DNA of 48,068 nt, from NCBI GenBank assembly GCA_030696155.1, contig JAUYSY010000049.1:1-48068 (forward strand), read 5' to 3'. The notes under the pieces are model-generated. The model did no database searches, was not told where the DNA came from, and saw only the letters and a list, made by a program, of their open reading frames with translations. The position numbers were made by a program, and so were the translations under genes. This document shows positions 1 through 7,972 of this stretch, in pieces; positions within the stretch are counted from its first letter, which is position 1, and each line of letters opens with the position of its first letter. Origin of the DNA: Alphaproteobacteria bacterium. Lineage in GTDB: Bacteria; Pseudomonadota; Alphaproteobacteria; JAUXUR01.

Positions 1-987
1 AATATCAATCGGCAAAGTTGTTATTTGCAATGCTTGCGTGACTTTACCTAATTTTTTTGAAAAATCAGAATATTCTAGCGCTAACATCCAGAAAAACTGG
101 ACAACCGTCAAATTAATAGTCAACACAAAGGCGAAATCACCCACAGAAATCAAATTATTTTTAAAATCTATGATAAGATTATAAAGAACAATCGCTTCTG
201 TAATCCCGTATGAAATACCATAGACAAACCAAATCCAAAAATAGGTCCATTGCATTTTTTGTTCGGCATTAACAGCCTCTGCTAATGTTTCATTAAGAAA
301 ATCTTTTTCAGCTTTTTTTCGTGCAAACAAACGTACTGATAAAATATTTGACAATGCGTCAACAATTTTACCTGTAATAAGCGACCCAAGTTCTGACCAG
401 GCAGTGGATTCTTTTTGTAATTTCTTCGAGACAATCACTGCATAAATCATAAAGCTTGTTGCCCACATCAACAGCAACAATGCAAATTTTATACTCACTG
501 TCCAAAGCATTAAAACAGCAACCACCAACCCTAGGAAACGACTAAATAATCGATCTAAGGCAATTTGAAGCAAATCAGGAATATTTGACGTCAAATCATT
601 TACTTTATTTGCAAGACTTCCTGAAAAAGTGTTTTGATAGTAATGATGACTATGTCCCAAAATATATGAAAACATATTATCAGCAATATTTCGGCGTAGT
701 TTTGGAACCATCACAATTTCAACAAAATAGCCATAAAGCCTGAAGACAAAAGTCATACTCAGTCCCAAAGAAATATACCCTATGGCAGGCAGCAAAAGAA
801 ATGAAACAGCGTCAGACCTTACGCCTTCTGACACACGATCCAGCATCACTTTGATAAGATAAGGCGAAAGTGATGCATCGATGGCCCACAAAACGGCAAT
901 AAGAAACATAATAAAAACACCAAATTTAAATTTGGCAATAGAACGCAAGACAAAAGCCAAGCTTTCTTTAGATGTAACGATATGCAT
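1..987 (-). CDS. ABC exporter, transmembrane part (MsbA-like), 3' end outside window
   Basis: The reading frame stays open from the ATG at 987 to the window edge (329 codons). It encodes the membrane domain of a type IV (MsbA/half-size) ABC exporter: a short cytoplasmic N-terminus, a first helix around residues 22-42, and further hydrophobic helices around 60-85, 150-185 and 245-310. The phrase YYQNTFSGSLANKVNDL is the usual 'F..G.l..r...D' coupling region of this family. The nucleotide-binding domain would follow beyond position 1 and is not visible. The start is supported by GGAG about 6 nt upstream. The substrate cannot be told; lipid, peptide or drug export are all possible. It faces away from the ion-channel unit and is separated from it by about 500 bases. 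Confidence 0.8.
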   Translation of the reverse strand, partial: MHIVTSKESLAFVLRSIAKFKFGVFIMFLIAVLWAIDASLSPYLIKVMLDRVSEGVRSDAVSFLLLPAIGYISLGLSMTFVFRLYGYFVEIVMVPKLRRNIADNMFSYILGHSHHYYQNTFSGSLANKVNDLTSNIPDLLQIALDRLFSRFLGLVVAVLMLWTVSIKFALLLLMWATSFMIYAVIVSKKLQKESTAWSELGSLITGKIVDALSNILSVRLFARKKAEKDFLNETLAEAVNAEQKMQWTYFWIWFVYGISYGITEAIVLYNLIIDFKNNLISVGDFAFVLTINLTVVQFFWMLALEYSDFSKKLGKVTQALQITTLPIDI

Positions 988-1512
988 AATAAACTCCATT
1001 ACCCCTTATCATCCAAAATTTGGACATGCGAAAGGGTAGAATTGTATGTAAAAATTTAAGTGTAATTTTGTGTCTTTATTTCAAAGGTAATTGCTCAGCC
1101 CCTCAACATAAACTATACAGATTATGTGGCAAAGTCTAGGAAAGGCGAGAACCGGAACGGAATGCACTTCTTCGTACATGAGTACCGGAATGCGCAGACT
1201 TGACAACGAATTTGCCCATAGGATGGGTAGTTTATTTCAAAGACAGTAAGACGCTTTTTTGATAAGTGCTTTCTTAAATTATAAAATAAAGACGTGTATT
1301 AAAATTGGGATACTGGCGTCATCGATTAATCCTTTTTATTGTTTTTAAATAAGGAGGTCATTTTACTTTTGGGAAACTAACATAACGCGTCCAAAATTTT
1401 TATGCAAGTGTTTTTTTATATGCAATAAATTAATTTTAAATCAGACAAGAAAGGATACGCGATATGCACCCTTATATATAAACGTGGCTTTATGTATCGG
1501 CTTGAACTTATA
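988..1512. other. Intergenic region without a convincing gene
   Basis: About 525 AT-rich bases between the ABC exporter start and the end of the phosphoesterase/binding-protein gene. Apart from the MITE-like element at 1111-1232 I see no coding frame with a start and ribosome site. A perfect AAGGAGGT-like sequence near 1350-1357 is followed by no usable start codon, so it looks like chance or a relic. Confidence 0.5.
1111..1232. repeat. MITE-like element, copy 1
   Basis: A 122-base segment with diverged terminal inverted repeats: AACTATACAGATTATGTGGC at the left, and at the right a segment whose complement begins AACTACCCATCCTATGGGC. The core (about 1147-1198) has the order GAACCGGAACGGA, then CATGAGTACCGGAA, and is clearly related to the cores at 37624-37672 and 5763-5810. 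It encodes nothing. I infer a non-autonomous transposon-like repeat family. Confidence 0.65.
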
Positions 1513-3747
1513 TTAAGGTGTTGGAATAATGTTTTGAATCCATTTATCCTTACCAAGATCAAGCCAGATTTCATTTGAAAAACAAAATCTTTTGGCATCA
1601 TAATTTAGATTCAATCCTTTAAAATTAAAATTTTTCAAAGACTTACCATATTCCAATATTTTTTGTGGCGTGATAGGGCCTTCAATTTTATCAAGAATCT
1701 CAACAAAAATTGATGCATTAATATAGCCTTCAAGCGAATCTGCATCCATGCGAATACCCGGATACTCTTTTTGCATTTCAGATCGATATTCTTTTACAAT
1801 TTCACGATCATCAGTCTCTGGGTTAGGCACAACACGCGAAAGAATAAGATTTAAGCCCTTACCCTCAAGCTTTGGATCATCAATACCTGAAACGTAGTCA
1901 CGAAAGCGATCCGTCAAAAAAGATATCCCCATGAGCGTTATATTTTGAAGCTCTATAACACCCATATGATTGACAAGCTCACGAGAATGCGCATAAGTTG
2001 AAAAGAAAAATAGAACATCTACATTACCTTCACGTATTTTTTGAGCTGCATTCGCAACAGAAAGACTATTTCTTGAATAAGGCGCCTCTATAATCGCATC
2101 TTCGCTTATCTTATATTGTTCAATAAGAATTTTTCTTGCAGCACTTAATAAAGAATTACCAAAATCATCATTTTGATAGAAAAAGGCAAATTTTTGTTTA
2201 AAAAGTTTATCACATGCATATTTAACTACTGTTTCAGCTTCATCGGCATAACTTGCCCTATAATGCAAAAAAGGACCATCATATCGAAAAGCAAGTGAAC
2301 CTGTATAAGGAAATAAAATCGCAATATTTTCATTTTTAGCGTAATTTTTGATAGCAGTAGCGGTTGGGGTGCCTAAAGGTGATAATAAAATTGAAATATC
2401 ATTTTTCTTAAAATAGCCTTGCAGAAATTTTAATGTATTAGAAGGATTATATTCATCATTTTCATAGAAATTACGTATAATTTTAGGATGTACACTTTTA
2501 TCTTTGTTAGATTTACGTATTTTTAAATCAAGCCCTTTCATCAAACGTTCACCTAAAATAGCAGCCCCACTACTAAAATCAATCGTTGTTGCAATATTTA
2601 TTTCTTGGGGTATGATCTTGTCGATATTTTCTTGTGGATTTATTTTTTCACCAGATAGAAGCTTGTAAGTATCTACATGAAATTTTTGAGCGCTATTAAA
2701 AGGATGAGAAAAATGCTCAATAAAGCTTTTATGCAGATCATTATTTAGTTTCAAACATGAGAACGAATCAATATTATATTGATATAATTGATAAAAACTT
2801 GGAACAAGGCCTGAAAATTGGTGCCAAACAATCGCGGCCATTTCTTGAGGACGCAATTCTAAACCAGATGGCTTAGAATATTTTGTTAAACGATCTGTCG
2901 ATGAAAAAATAACGATTGGTTTTCCTTGCTTTAAATCTTCGTTTTTTTGAGAATCGTCATTCAAATCTTCACTATTGTTTTTGTCCAAATTTTGAGTAAA
3001 CAATACAAAATTATCTTTATTATCTTCTGTATAAATATTTATTCTTAGTGGCAATAAATTAAAAAATGACTTTACATTACTAAACAATTGCGTTTCTTTA
3101 AAATTATTTTTTTTAAAACATTTTTCCAATTGTCTATTAAAATTATTATCCATCCAATTTTTGTTATCTTCTTGGTTTCCTTTTAAATAAATAACATTAT
3201 TGGGATTTTGATGTTTAAGAATTAGAATAATAAGCAACGTTTCTATGTTGTAAGCACTAAAACCTATAGCATTACCATTAATAATAAAAAACGTTTTAGA
3301 TGTTAAGATTTTAAAATTATTGTCTATCACGTGGTTTTCTTTTAAACATTTTAATGATCTTAAGAATGAATGATAAGCACCATATAAATCACCCCAAATA
3401 TAAAATCGATCATCCTCCACAGAGCGTAAATCCACTGAACTTTTTCGTGTATCTTTATTTATGCTGTCTTCAAGAAGATTAATTAATAATTTTTTAAGTT
3501 CTTTTTTTGAATTAAAAATATTTTTTTTAATGCCTAAATTCATTATTTTATTTAATAATCCTTTTTGATCTTTAGAATAATCACAAAAATAAGAATCAAA
3601 ATTTGGTGAAACAAGGCTTTTAAGCTTGATATCAAGAAATTCATTTTTTTTAAGAGAATTTTCATAAAATTTATCAAAATTAGGAAAAACCATACCAATC
3701 GAAACTGAGGAACTTAACCATACAAGTAAAAACAAAAGGAATCGCAT
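1513..3747 (-). CDS. Exported pseudo-metallophosphoesterase fused to LivK-type periplasmic binding domain
   Basis: 744 residues. A signal peptide occupies about residues 1-20. Residues about 113-290 read like a PPP/calcineurin-type phosphoesterase, but its metal-binding motifs are altered: GDxHG is GDLYG (119-123), GDxxDRG is GNAIGF (158-163) and GNHE is GNQE (190-193). The domain therefore probably cannot bind two metals. Residues about 382-744 form a type I periplasmic binding domain like the Leu/Ile/Val receptor family, with recognisable 'NIATTIDFSSGAAILGERL' and 'ILLSPLGTPTATAI' segments. The ATG abuts the TAA of the upstream channel gene with no spacing, so the two are almost certainly co-transcribed and translationally coupled. 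I infer a soluble periplasmic ligand receptor that works with the channel; the ligand is unknown, with amino acids suggested by the family. No such fusion is known to me. Confidence 0.7.
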   Translation of the reverse strand: MRFLLFLLVWLSSSVSIGMVFPNFDKFYENSLKKNEFLDIKLKSLVSPNFDSYFCDYSKDQKGLLNKIMNLGIKKNIFNSKKELKKLLINLLEDSINKDTRKSSVDLRSVEDDRFYIWGDLYGAYHSFLRSLKCLKENHVIDNNFKILTSKTFFIINGNAIGFSAYNIETLLIILILKHQNPNNVIYLKGNQEDNKNWMDNNFNRQLEKCFKKNNFKETQLFSNVKSFFNLLPLRINIYTEDNKDNFVLFTQNLDKNNSEDLNDDSQKNEDLKQGKPIVIFSSTDRLTKYSKPSGLELRPQEMAAIVWHQFSGLVPSFYQLYQYNIDSFSCLKLNNDLHKSFIEHFSHPFNSAQKFHVDTYKLLSGEKINPQENIDKIIPQEINIATTIDFSSGAAILGERLMKGLDLKIRKSNKDKSVHPKIIRNFYENDEYNPSNTLKFLQGYFKKNDISILLSPLGTPTATAIKNYAKNENIAILFPYTGSLAFRYDGPFLHYRASYADEAETVVKYACDKLFKQKFAFFYQNDDFGNSLLSAARKILIEQYKISEDAIIEAPYSRNSLSVANAAQKIREGNVDVLFFFSTYAHSRELVNHMGVIELQNITLMGISFLTDRFRDYVSGIDDPKLEGKGLNLILSRVVPNPETDDREIVKEYRSEMQKEYPGIRMDADSLEGYINASIFVEILDKIEGPITPQKILEYGKSLKNFNFKGLNLNYDAKRFCFSNEIWLDLGKDKWIQNIIPTP

Positions 3748-4788
3748 TTAAAGGCCTCTCAACACTAAAAAATAAAAATAAATTATAATAAATACTTGCA
3801 TAACATAAGAAGAAATAAACCTAAAACGCCAATAAATCACATTATTATCATGCACAAGATTGATCAAAAACGAAATAAAAGCACAGCTTATGAAGGCAAC
3901 ATAGAGTGAATCAGCCGTTGTAAAATAACCTACTTTAGGTGAAATATTTTCAATAACAAATCGATGGACAAGCATACCTGAAATAGCGGCCAAAGATAAA
4001 TTAAGTGGAATCGTATTACTTTCTGGCACTTTAATAATTAAGGACAGAACAGCCAAAAAGAAAAGAATAAGTGCCGGAATAATAATCACAAGAATTTTAC
4101 GAAACCCAGGTTTTGAAAAATTCAACGTAAAATACATTTGAGGATTTGACAGAAATTTATTTTTTTCATTTTCATCAAGCTGTTCGCTATAAAACCCAAC
4201 ATTTACATCAACATCAGTTAATGTCCATCCTTTTGGCAATAAATCCTTATCTACAATAATATTTGATTTTCCAGAAGTAAGAAGCATTTCCTGAGCAGTT
4301 GATTGTGGGAATTTTAACACGAGATAAAGTTTGTGATCTGAAAATGGAAAGTATAAATAATTCAATTCGGATGAAAAATTAACATTTATATCAAAAACTG
4401 TTAAAATTCGATCTTTAATTTTTTTTGATCTTGGTTCTGATTTTTGAATAATTTCACCACGATCTATTTTAAAATTTTTAATATCTGTAATTGAAGTTTG
4501 ACTTGGATAATAATAAAACCAAATAGACCCAATAAGACTAAATTGCCCATTATCAATATCAAATTGTGGCATAGAACGAACGAAAAGCCCTACTTCAATA
4601 TGTGGTGGTGCATCCCCAAATTTTCGATCTTTTTCAGGCTCATATGATTGAATGAGTGGATCTTTTTCCAGAACATTGTGTGTTCCAAGCGAAAAAAAAA
4701 GAAGAAGTAAAAATGTAATAATTAAAAAAAAGGATAAAAAAATTCGACCTTTTATATCGCTTAATAACAATAAGAATAATTTTTTCAC
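3748..4788 (-). CDS. Pentameric ligand-gated ion channel (Cys-loop/GLIC-like) homologue
   Basis: 346 residues. An N-terminal hydrophobic anchor or signal lies at about 14-34, a beta-rich extracellular domain at about 60-225, then four membrane helices at about 231-252, 260-281, 293-313 and 320-344. Family hallmarks seen are FPFSDHKL (147-154, the FPFD loop), the TM1 proline in IIIPALILF, and PKVGYFTTAD (284-293), which matches the TM2-TM3 loop of prokaryotic channels (PK..Y.T...). TM2 resembles the GLIC pore helix (L.L......L.H....... before PK). Such proteins assemble as pentamers in the inner membrane and gate ion flow on binding a ligand or protons. The start is a GTG at 4788, because no ATG occurs before residue 73. 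The next gene begins directly after its TAA. Alternative: an unrelated four-helix membrane protein, but the order of motifs argues against it. Confidence 0.75.
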   Translation of the reverse strand: MKKLFLLLLSDIKGRIFLSFFLIITFLLLLFFSLGTHNVLEKDPLIQSYEPEKDRKFGDAPPHIEVGLFVRSMPQFDIDNGQFSLIGSIWFYYYPSQTSITDIKNFKIDRGEIIQKSEPRSKKIKDRILTVFDINVNFSSELNYLYFPFSDHKLYLVLKFPQSTAQEMLLTSGKSNIIVDKDLLPKGWTLTDVDVNVGFYSEQLDENEKNKFLSNPQMYFTLNFSKPGFRKILVIIIPALILFFLAVLSLIIKVPESNTIPLNLSLAAISGMLVHRFVIENISPKVGYFTTADSLYVAFISCAFISFLINLVHDNNVIYWRFRFISSYVMQVFIIIYFYFLVLRGL

Positions 4789-4924
4789 CCTGACGACCTA
4801 TTTTTCTATCTTATTCTAATTTAAATATATTTATAAAAATTTTACAAGTTTTTTTACAAAGATTGAATTTGATAAAAAAATATTTTGTTTAGCAATTATT
4901 AGATAAGTAGAGAAAATAATAAAA

Positions 4925-5641
4925 TTAAACACTAATGGTTTTAAACTTATCATCCTGCAACGCAACCAATTGGTCCAAAATTTTAATCATAATATTGTTA
5001 ATATTTTCGTAATCTTGATCCAATAACGTCTTAGCATCTTGAACGTATCGATCATTCGTTAAATCAGCAGCACAATTTTTAATCATGTCTTTCATGCCAC
5101 GATACGTAATTTCCAAATGACATTGAAAAGCATAAACATTCTGATCATAACGAATAATTTGCCTTGGGCAACCTTCGCTTTCTGCCAAAATAACAGCATT
5201 TTCAGTTAAACCAGGCATATCATTGTGCCAATGCGTCACATCAAATTGCGCAGGCATGTTTTGTAACAAAGGATCTTTTTTGCCTTCTTTGGTAAGCGTA
5301 ACAGGCATTACACCGATTTCTTTAAAAGGACTATGAACAGCTTCAGCCCCTAAAGCGACTCCAATCAATTGTGCACCTAAACAAAAACCTAAAATGATCT
5401 TATTCCCAAAATAAGATTTCTGAATTAAAGCTACTTCATCAATTAAATAAGTATAATCTTCAATATTAACAGATGATTGTGGACCACCCATGACAATCAG
5501 CATATCGAAATTTTTTTCAGCTAAACAATCTTCCCCTCTATAAGGGCGAACAATTTTAAAATCATAAAAATGAGATTTTGCCCAATCTTGGATAATACCA
5601 GGCGTTTCAAAATCTGCATGGGTAAGGCATAGAATTCTCAT
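4925..5641 (-). CDS. Class I glutamine amidotransferase-like protein
   Basis: 238 residues, a stand-alone GATase1 domain like the YfeJ/GuaA-type amidotransferases. Visible catalytic triad: nucleophile Cys87 in GFCLGAQ, His175 and Glu177 in FQCHLE; MGGPQSS (51-57) forms the oxyanion region. Family members release ammonia from glutamine or hydrolyse gamma-glutamyl bonds; no synthetase domain is attached and none is adjacent, so the acceptor is unknown. The ATG at 5641 has AAGGAA about 7 nt upstream. It stands alone, bounded by an AT-rich gap and by the repeat cluster at 5666-5837. Confidence 0.85.
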   Translation of the reverse strand: MRILCLTHADFETPGIIQDWAKSHFYDFKIVRPYRGEDCLAEKNFDMLIVMGGPQSSVNIEDYTYLIDEVALIQKSYFGNKIILGFCLGAQLIGVALGAEAVHSPFKEIGVMPVTLTKEGKKDPLLQNMPAQFDVTHWHNDMPGLTENAVILAESEGCPRQIIRYDQNVYAFQCHLEITYRGMKDMIKNCAADLTNDRYVQDAKTLLDQDYENINNIMIKILDQLVALQDDKFKTISV

Positions 5642-5665
5642 TTTTTGTTCCTTAATCTGGAGTAG

Positions 5666-5731
5666 ACATCTTTCAAAACGCGCTGCTAAGCAACACCTCA
5701 GCCGACCCTAGCAGTAGAGTTTGAGAGATGT
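5666..5731. repeat. 66-bp inverted-repeat element
   Basis: The left arm (from 5666, ACATCTTTCAAA...GCTGCTA) and the right arm (ending 5731, TAGCAG...TTTGAGAGATGT) are about 24-base imperfect inverted repeats around a short centre. It directly abuts the MITE-like element that starts at 5731. It could be a small mobile palindromic element or act as a transcript-end hairpin between the two minus-strand genes. Confidence 0.5.
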
Positions 5732-5837
5732 ATAGTGTTTTCGCTTTTGGTTAAGAGAAGGAATGAGGAACGAAGTGTAGTCTCTTCCTACATGAGCGAC
5801 GAATAACGCTCTATTAACCAAAATGGAAAATACTATA
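5731..5837. repeat. MITE-like element with 24-bp terminal inverted repeats, copy 3
   Basis: The left end at 5731-5754 (TATAGTGTTTTCGCTTTTGG...) and the reverse complement of the right end at 5814-5837 (TATAGTATTTTCCATTTTGG...) agree at 21 of 24 positions. The 107-base unit has a core (GGAACGAAGTGTAG ... CATGAGCGACGA) that resembles those at 1147-1198 and 37624-37672, though its ends differ. The right repeat contains the TAG stop codon (5833-5835) of the neighbouring SDR gene, so the element was inserted at, or has remodelled, the 3' end of that gene. Confidence 0.7.
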
Positions 5838-6597
5838 CCGTATAATTCAGGCCCATTCTACCACCATCGGCATAAATTGTTTGGCCTGTAATATAACTTG
5901 CATCTTCACTTGCTAAAAAAGCTGCGATTGAAGCAATTTCTTTTGGATCACCTGCCCTACCCATAGGTGTACGCGATAAAATTTTATGACGTGCAACTTC
6001 ATCCGACATAGTTGTTTTTAACATATCTGTCATGATGCTTCCAGGGCCAATAGCATTTACGCGTATAGATTTATCCGCCAAACTAATGGCTGCAACTTTC
6101 GTTAATTGCGATAACCCTCCTTTGGCAATTACATAAGCGCTGACATTTGGAATTGCGAGAACTGCATTCACAGAACTCATATTGATAATAGAGCCATGAA
6201 TATTATGTTCAATCATATAGTTCGCAACCAATTGCGTTAAAATAAAAGGAGCGATTAAATTAATTTTCAAGGTTTTTTCAAGATCATCTATATCAAAATC
6301 TAAAAAGTTATTTGACTTCAAAATAGCCGCATTATTAATAAGCACATCAATGCGGTGAAATATTTTGTGAGCTTCTGTTATGATTAAAGTGCAATCATAT
6401 TTGTCCTCAATATTAGCCAACATAAAATATGCATGACATCCTTTTTGAACAAGCTCTTCGGCTGTTTTAATGCCAGCTTCGTGATCTATATCAGCTATAA
6501 AAATATTTGCACCTTCTTCAGCAAAACGTATAGCACAGGCCTTACCTATGCCTTTTGCACCACCGGTGATAATAACAGTCTTATTTTTAAATCGCAT
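5833..6597 (-). CDS. Short-chain dehydrogenase/reductase (SDR) with classic Rossmann fold
   Basis: 254 residues from the ATG at 6597, preferred over an in-frame GTG at 6603 because AAAGG lies 5 nt before the ATG. The NAD(P)-binding TGGAKGIG sits at about 11-18, NNAA at about 88-91, the catalytic Ser in NMSS, and Tyr155/Lys159 in YVIAK. The C-terminal 'G.tiyaDGG' stretch is typical of FabG/glucose-dehydrogenase-like members. The substrate is not evident. The last residues (NYTV) and the stop codon lie in or next to the inverted repeat of the element at 5731-5837, so the natural C-terminus may have been changed slightly; family members often end near this point anyway. It is divergent from lipB with 53 bases between starts. 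Confidence 0.88.
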   Translation of the reverse strand: MRFKNKTVIITGGAKGIGKACAIRFAEEGANIFIADIDHEAGIKTAEELVQKGCHAYFMLANIEDKYDCTLIITEAHKIFHRIDVLINNAAILKSNNFLDFDIDDLEKTLKINLIAPFILTQLVANYMIEHNIHGSIINMSSVNAVLAIPNVSAYVIAKGGLSQLTKVAAISLADKSIRVNAIGPGSIMTDMLKTTMSDEVARHKILSRTPMGRAGDPKEIASIAAFLASEDASYITGQTIYADGGRMGLNYTV

Positions 6598-6650
6598 AAT
6601 CACCTTTTTGTGTTATATAGGAACGTTACCTTCTTCAAGTATAGACAAAA

Positions 6651-7322
6651 ATGCTCTTAAATAAAATGATCAATCTAAATTTAAATAACCCAAAAGTCGA
6701 TATTAAGATATCCAAAGATTTGGTGGATTATAATGTAGCCGTGGCTTTTATGGAAAAAAAAGTCGAACAAATTATATTAGGTCACGAAAATGAACTTATC
6801 TGGTTTTTAGAACATCCCCCACTTTACACAAAAGGAACTTCCGCAAAAGAGAGTGATCTTCTGAATCCGAATCTATTCCCTGTTTATGAAGCAAATCGCG
6901 GCGGTCAATACACCTATCACGGACCGGGACAACGCATAATCTATGTAATGCTCAATCTTAAAAATCACGCACAAGATGTGAGGTGCTTTGTACAATTTCT
7001 TGAAAATTGGGTGATATCAGCGCTTCAAAAAATAGGCATTAAGGCGTTTATTGCCCCTAATCGTATTGGCGTTTGGACCAACACAAAAGAAGGCAAAGAA
7101 GCAAAAATTGCAGCAATCGGCATTCGCTTACGTAAATGGGTAAGTTATCATGGCATTGCAATCAATATTAACCCAAATTTAGAAAATTTTAACGCCATTG
7201 TTCCTTGTGGTATTAAGGATTATGGCGTGACCTCGGTTGTTTCTTTAGGACATGACTTTTCAATGCAAGCTATTGATGAAATAATGATTGATGCATTTCA
7301 TGATTTAAGGGTAAATACTTAA
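6651..7322 (+). CDS. lipB: Octanoyl-[acyl-carrier-protein]:protein N-octanoyltransferase (lipoate biosynthesis)
   Basis: 223 residues. LipB transfers octanoate from ACP to lipoyl domains of 2-oxoacid dehydrogenases and the glycine cleavage system, the first step of lipoate synthesis. Family signature RGGQYTYHGPGQ at 83-94, acceptor Lys152 in AKIAAIGIR and catalytic Cys186 in PCGI are all present, so the enzyme should be active. The start at 6651 is uncertain: an in-frame ATG at 6666 would remove only five residues and neither has a strong ribosome site. Its 3' end overlaps the convergent gene at 7305 by 18 bases. lipA is not in the window. Confidence 0.92.
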   Translation: MLLNKMINLNLNNPKVDIKISKDLVDYNVAVAFMEKKVEQIILGHENELIWFLEHPPLYTKGTSAKESDLLNPNLFPVYEANRGGQYTYHGPGQRIIYVMLNLKNHAQDVRCFVQFLENWVISALQKIGIKAFIAPNRIGVWTNTKEGKEAKIAAIGIRLRKWVSYHGIAININPNLENFNAIVPCGIKDYGVTSVVSLGHDFSMQAIDEIMIDAFHDLRVNT

Positions 7323-7916
7323 CGCATGTCCCCTTGTAATCTGAGTACATTTAGTATCATCAGTCACATTAATGTTTTGTGTAAATCCAGGTTTTTGACC
7401 TTTCTCAATATGAAGCGTACAAACAAATGAATTTTTAGTAATATCATCTTGATCTTGATCAGAAGTTAAATGTACAGGCATGATCAATATTTTTTTTTCT
7501 TTGAGTGTCGCTAAAGAGCTCCACGAAGAAACCCATGAATTGTCAATAATAATCTCAATTTTAGGTATTATCTTTTGAGCTTCTGGTTCATGTATTGGGG
7601 CAATATGAATTATTTGTTGAGCTTCTTCATCAAAATTACATTGCATTTTATTAAAAGGAAGAATTTCACCTGTTTCTTTTGTATGGTTTATAACTATTTG
7701 TTTTATTGTTTGAAACGTAAAAAATTTCTGATTTTCTAGATCCTGACCTTCTAATATTTGGACACCACCATGTTCAGCGCTCACAAAATATCCATAATTT
7801 TGGGCATTAGGTAAATTGAGAATAATATTTACAAATTGCTGTTCGGCATAGACAGGTTTAAGCGATGCACAAAAAGCTAGCATAAAAGAAAGGCCCATAA
7901 TTCTAAATGTTCTCAT
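7305..7916 (-). CDS. Exported hypothetical protein
   Basis: 203 residues with a clear Sec signal peptide (hydrophobic stretch about 7-18, likely cleaved after VYA, residue 24). The mature part is predicted to be mainly beta-strand with two cysteines (near 114 and 167) and an acidic patch (TSDQDQDD). I recognise no family. ATG at 7916 has GGGAG about 7 nt upstream. It overlaps the end of lipB by 18 bases tail to tail. Probably periplasmic; function unknown. Confidence 0.7.
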   Translation of the reverse strand: MRTFRIMGLSFMLAFCASLKPVYAEQQFVNIILNLPNAQNYGYFVSAEHGGVQILEGQDLENQKFFTFQTIKQIVINHTKETGEILPFNKMQCNFDEEAQQIIHIAPIHEPEAQKIIPKIEIIIDNSWVSSWSSLATLKEKKILIMPVHLTSDQDQDDITKNSFVCTLHIEKGQKPGFTQNINVTDDTKCTQITRGHALSIYP

Positions 7917-7972
7917 TATAACGCTCCCTAAAAGATGACAACTTCAAGAAGTTTAACATGATTTACAAAGCG

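Noticed and set aside
1416..1601. 61-codon minus-strand frame
   Set aside because: Overlaps the end of the binding-protein gene in another frame, no ribosome site, composition of AT-rich noncoding DNA.
6433..6660. 75-codon plus-strand frame
   Set aside because: Antisense to the SDR gene and overlaps lipB; the SDR frame has clear motifs.
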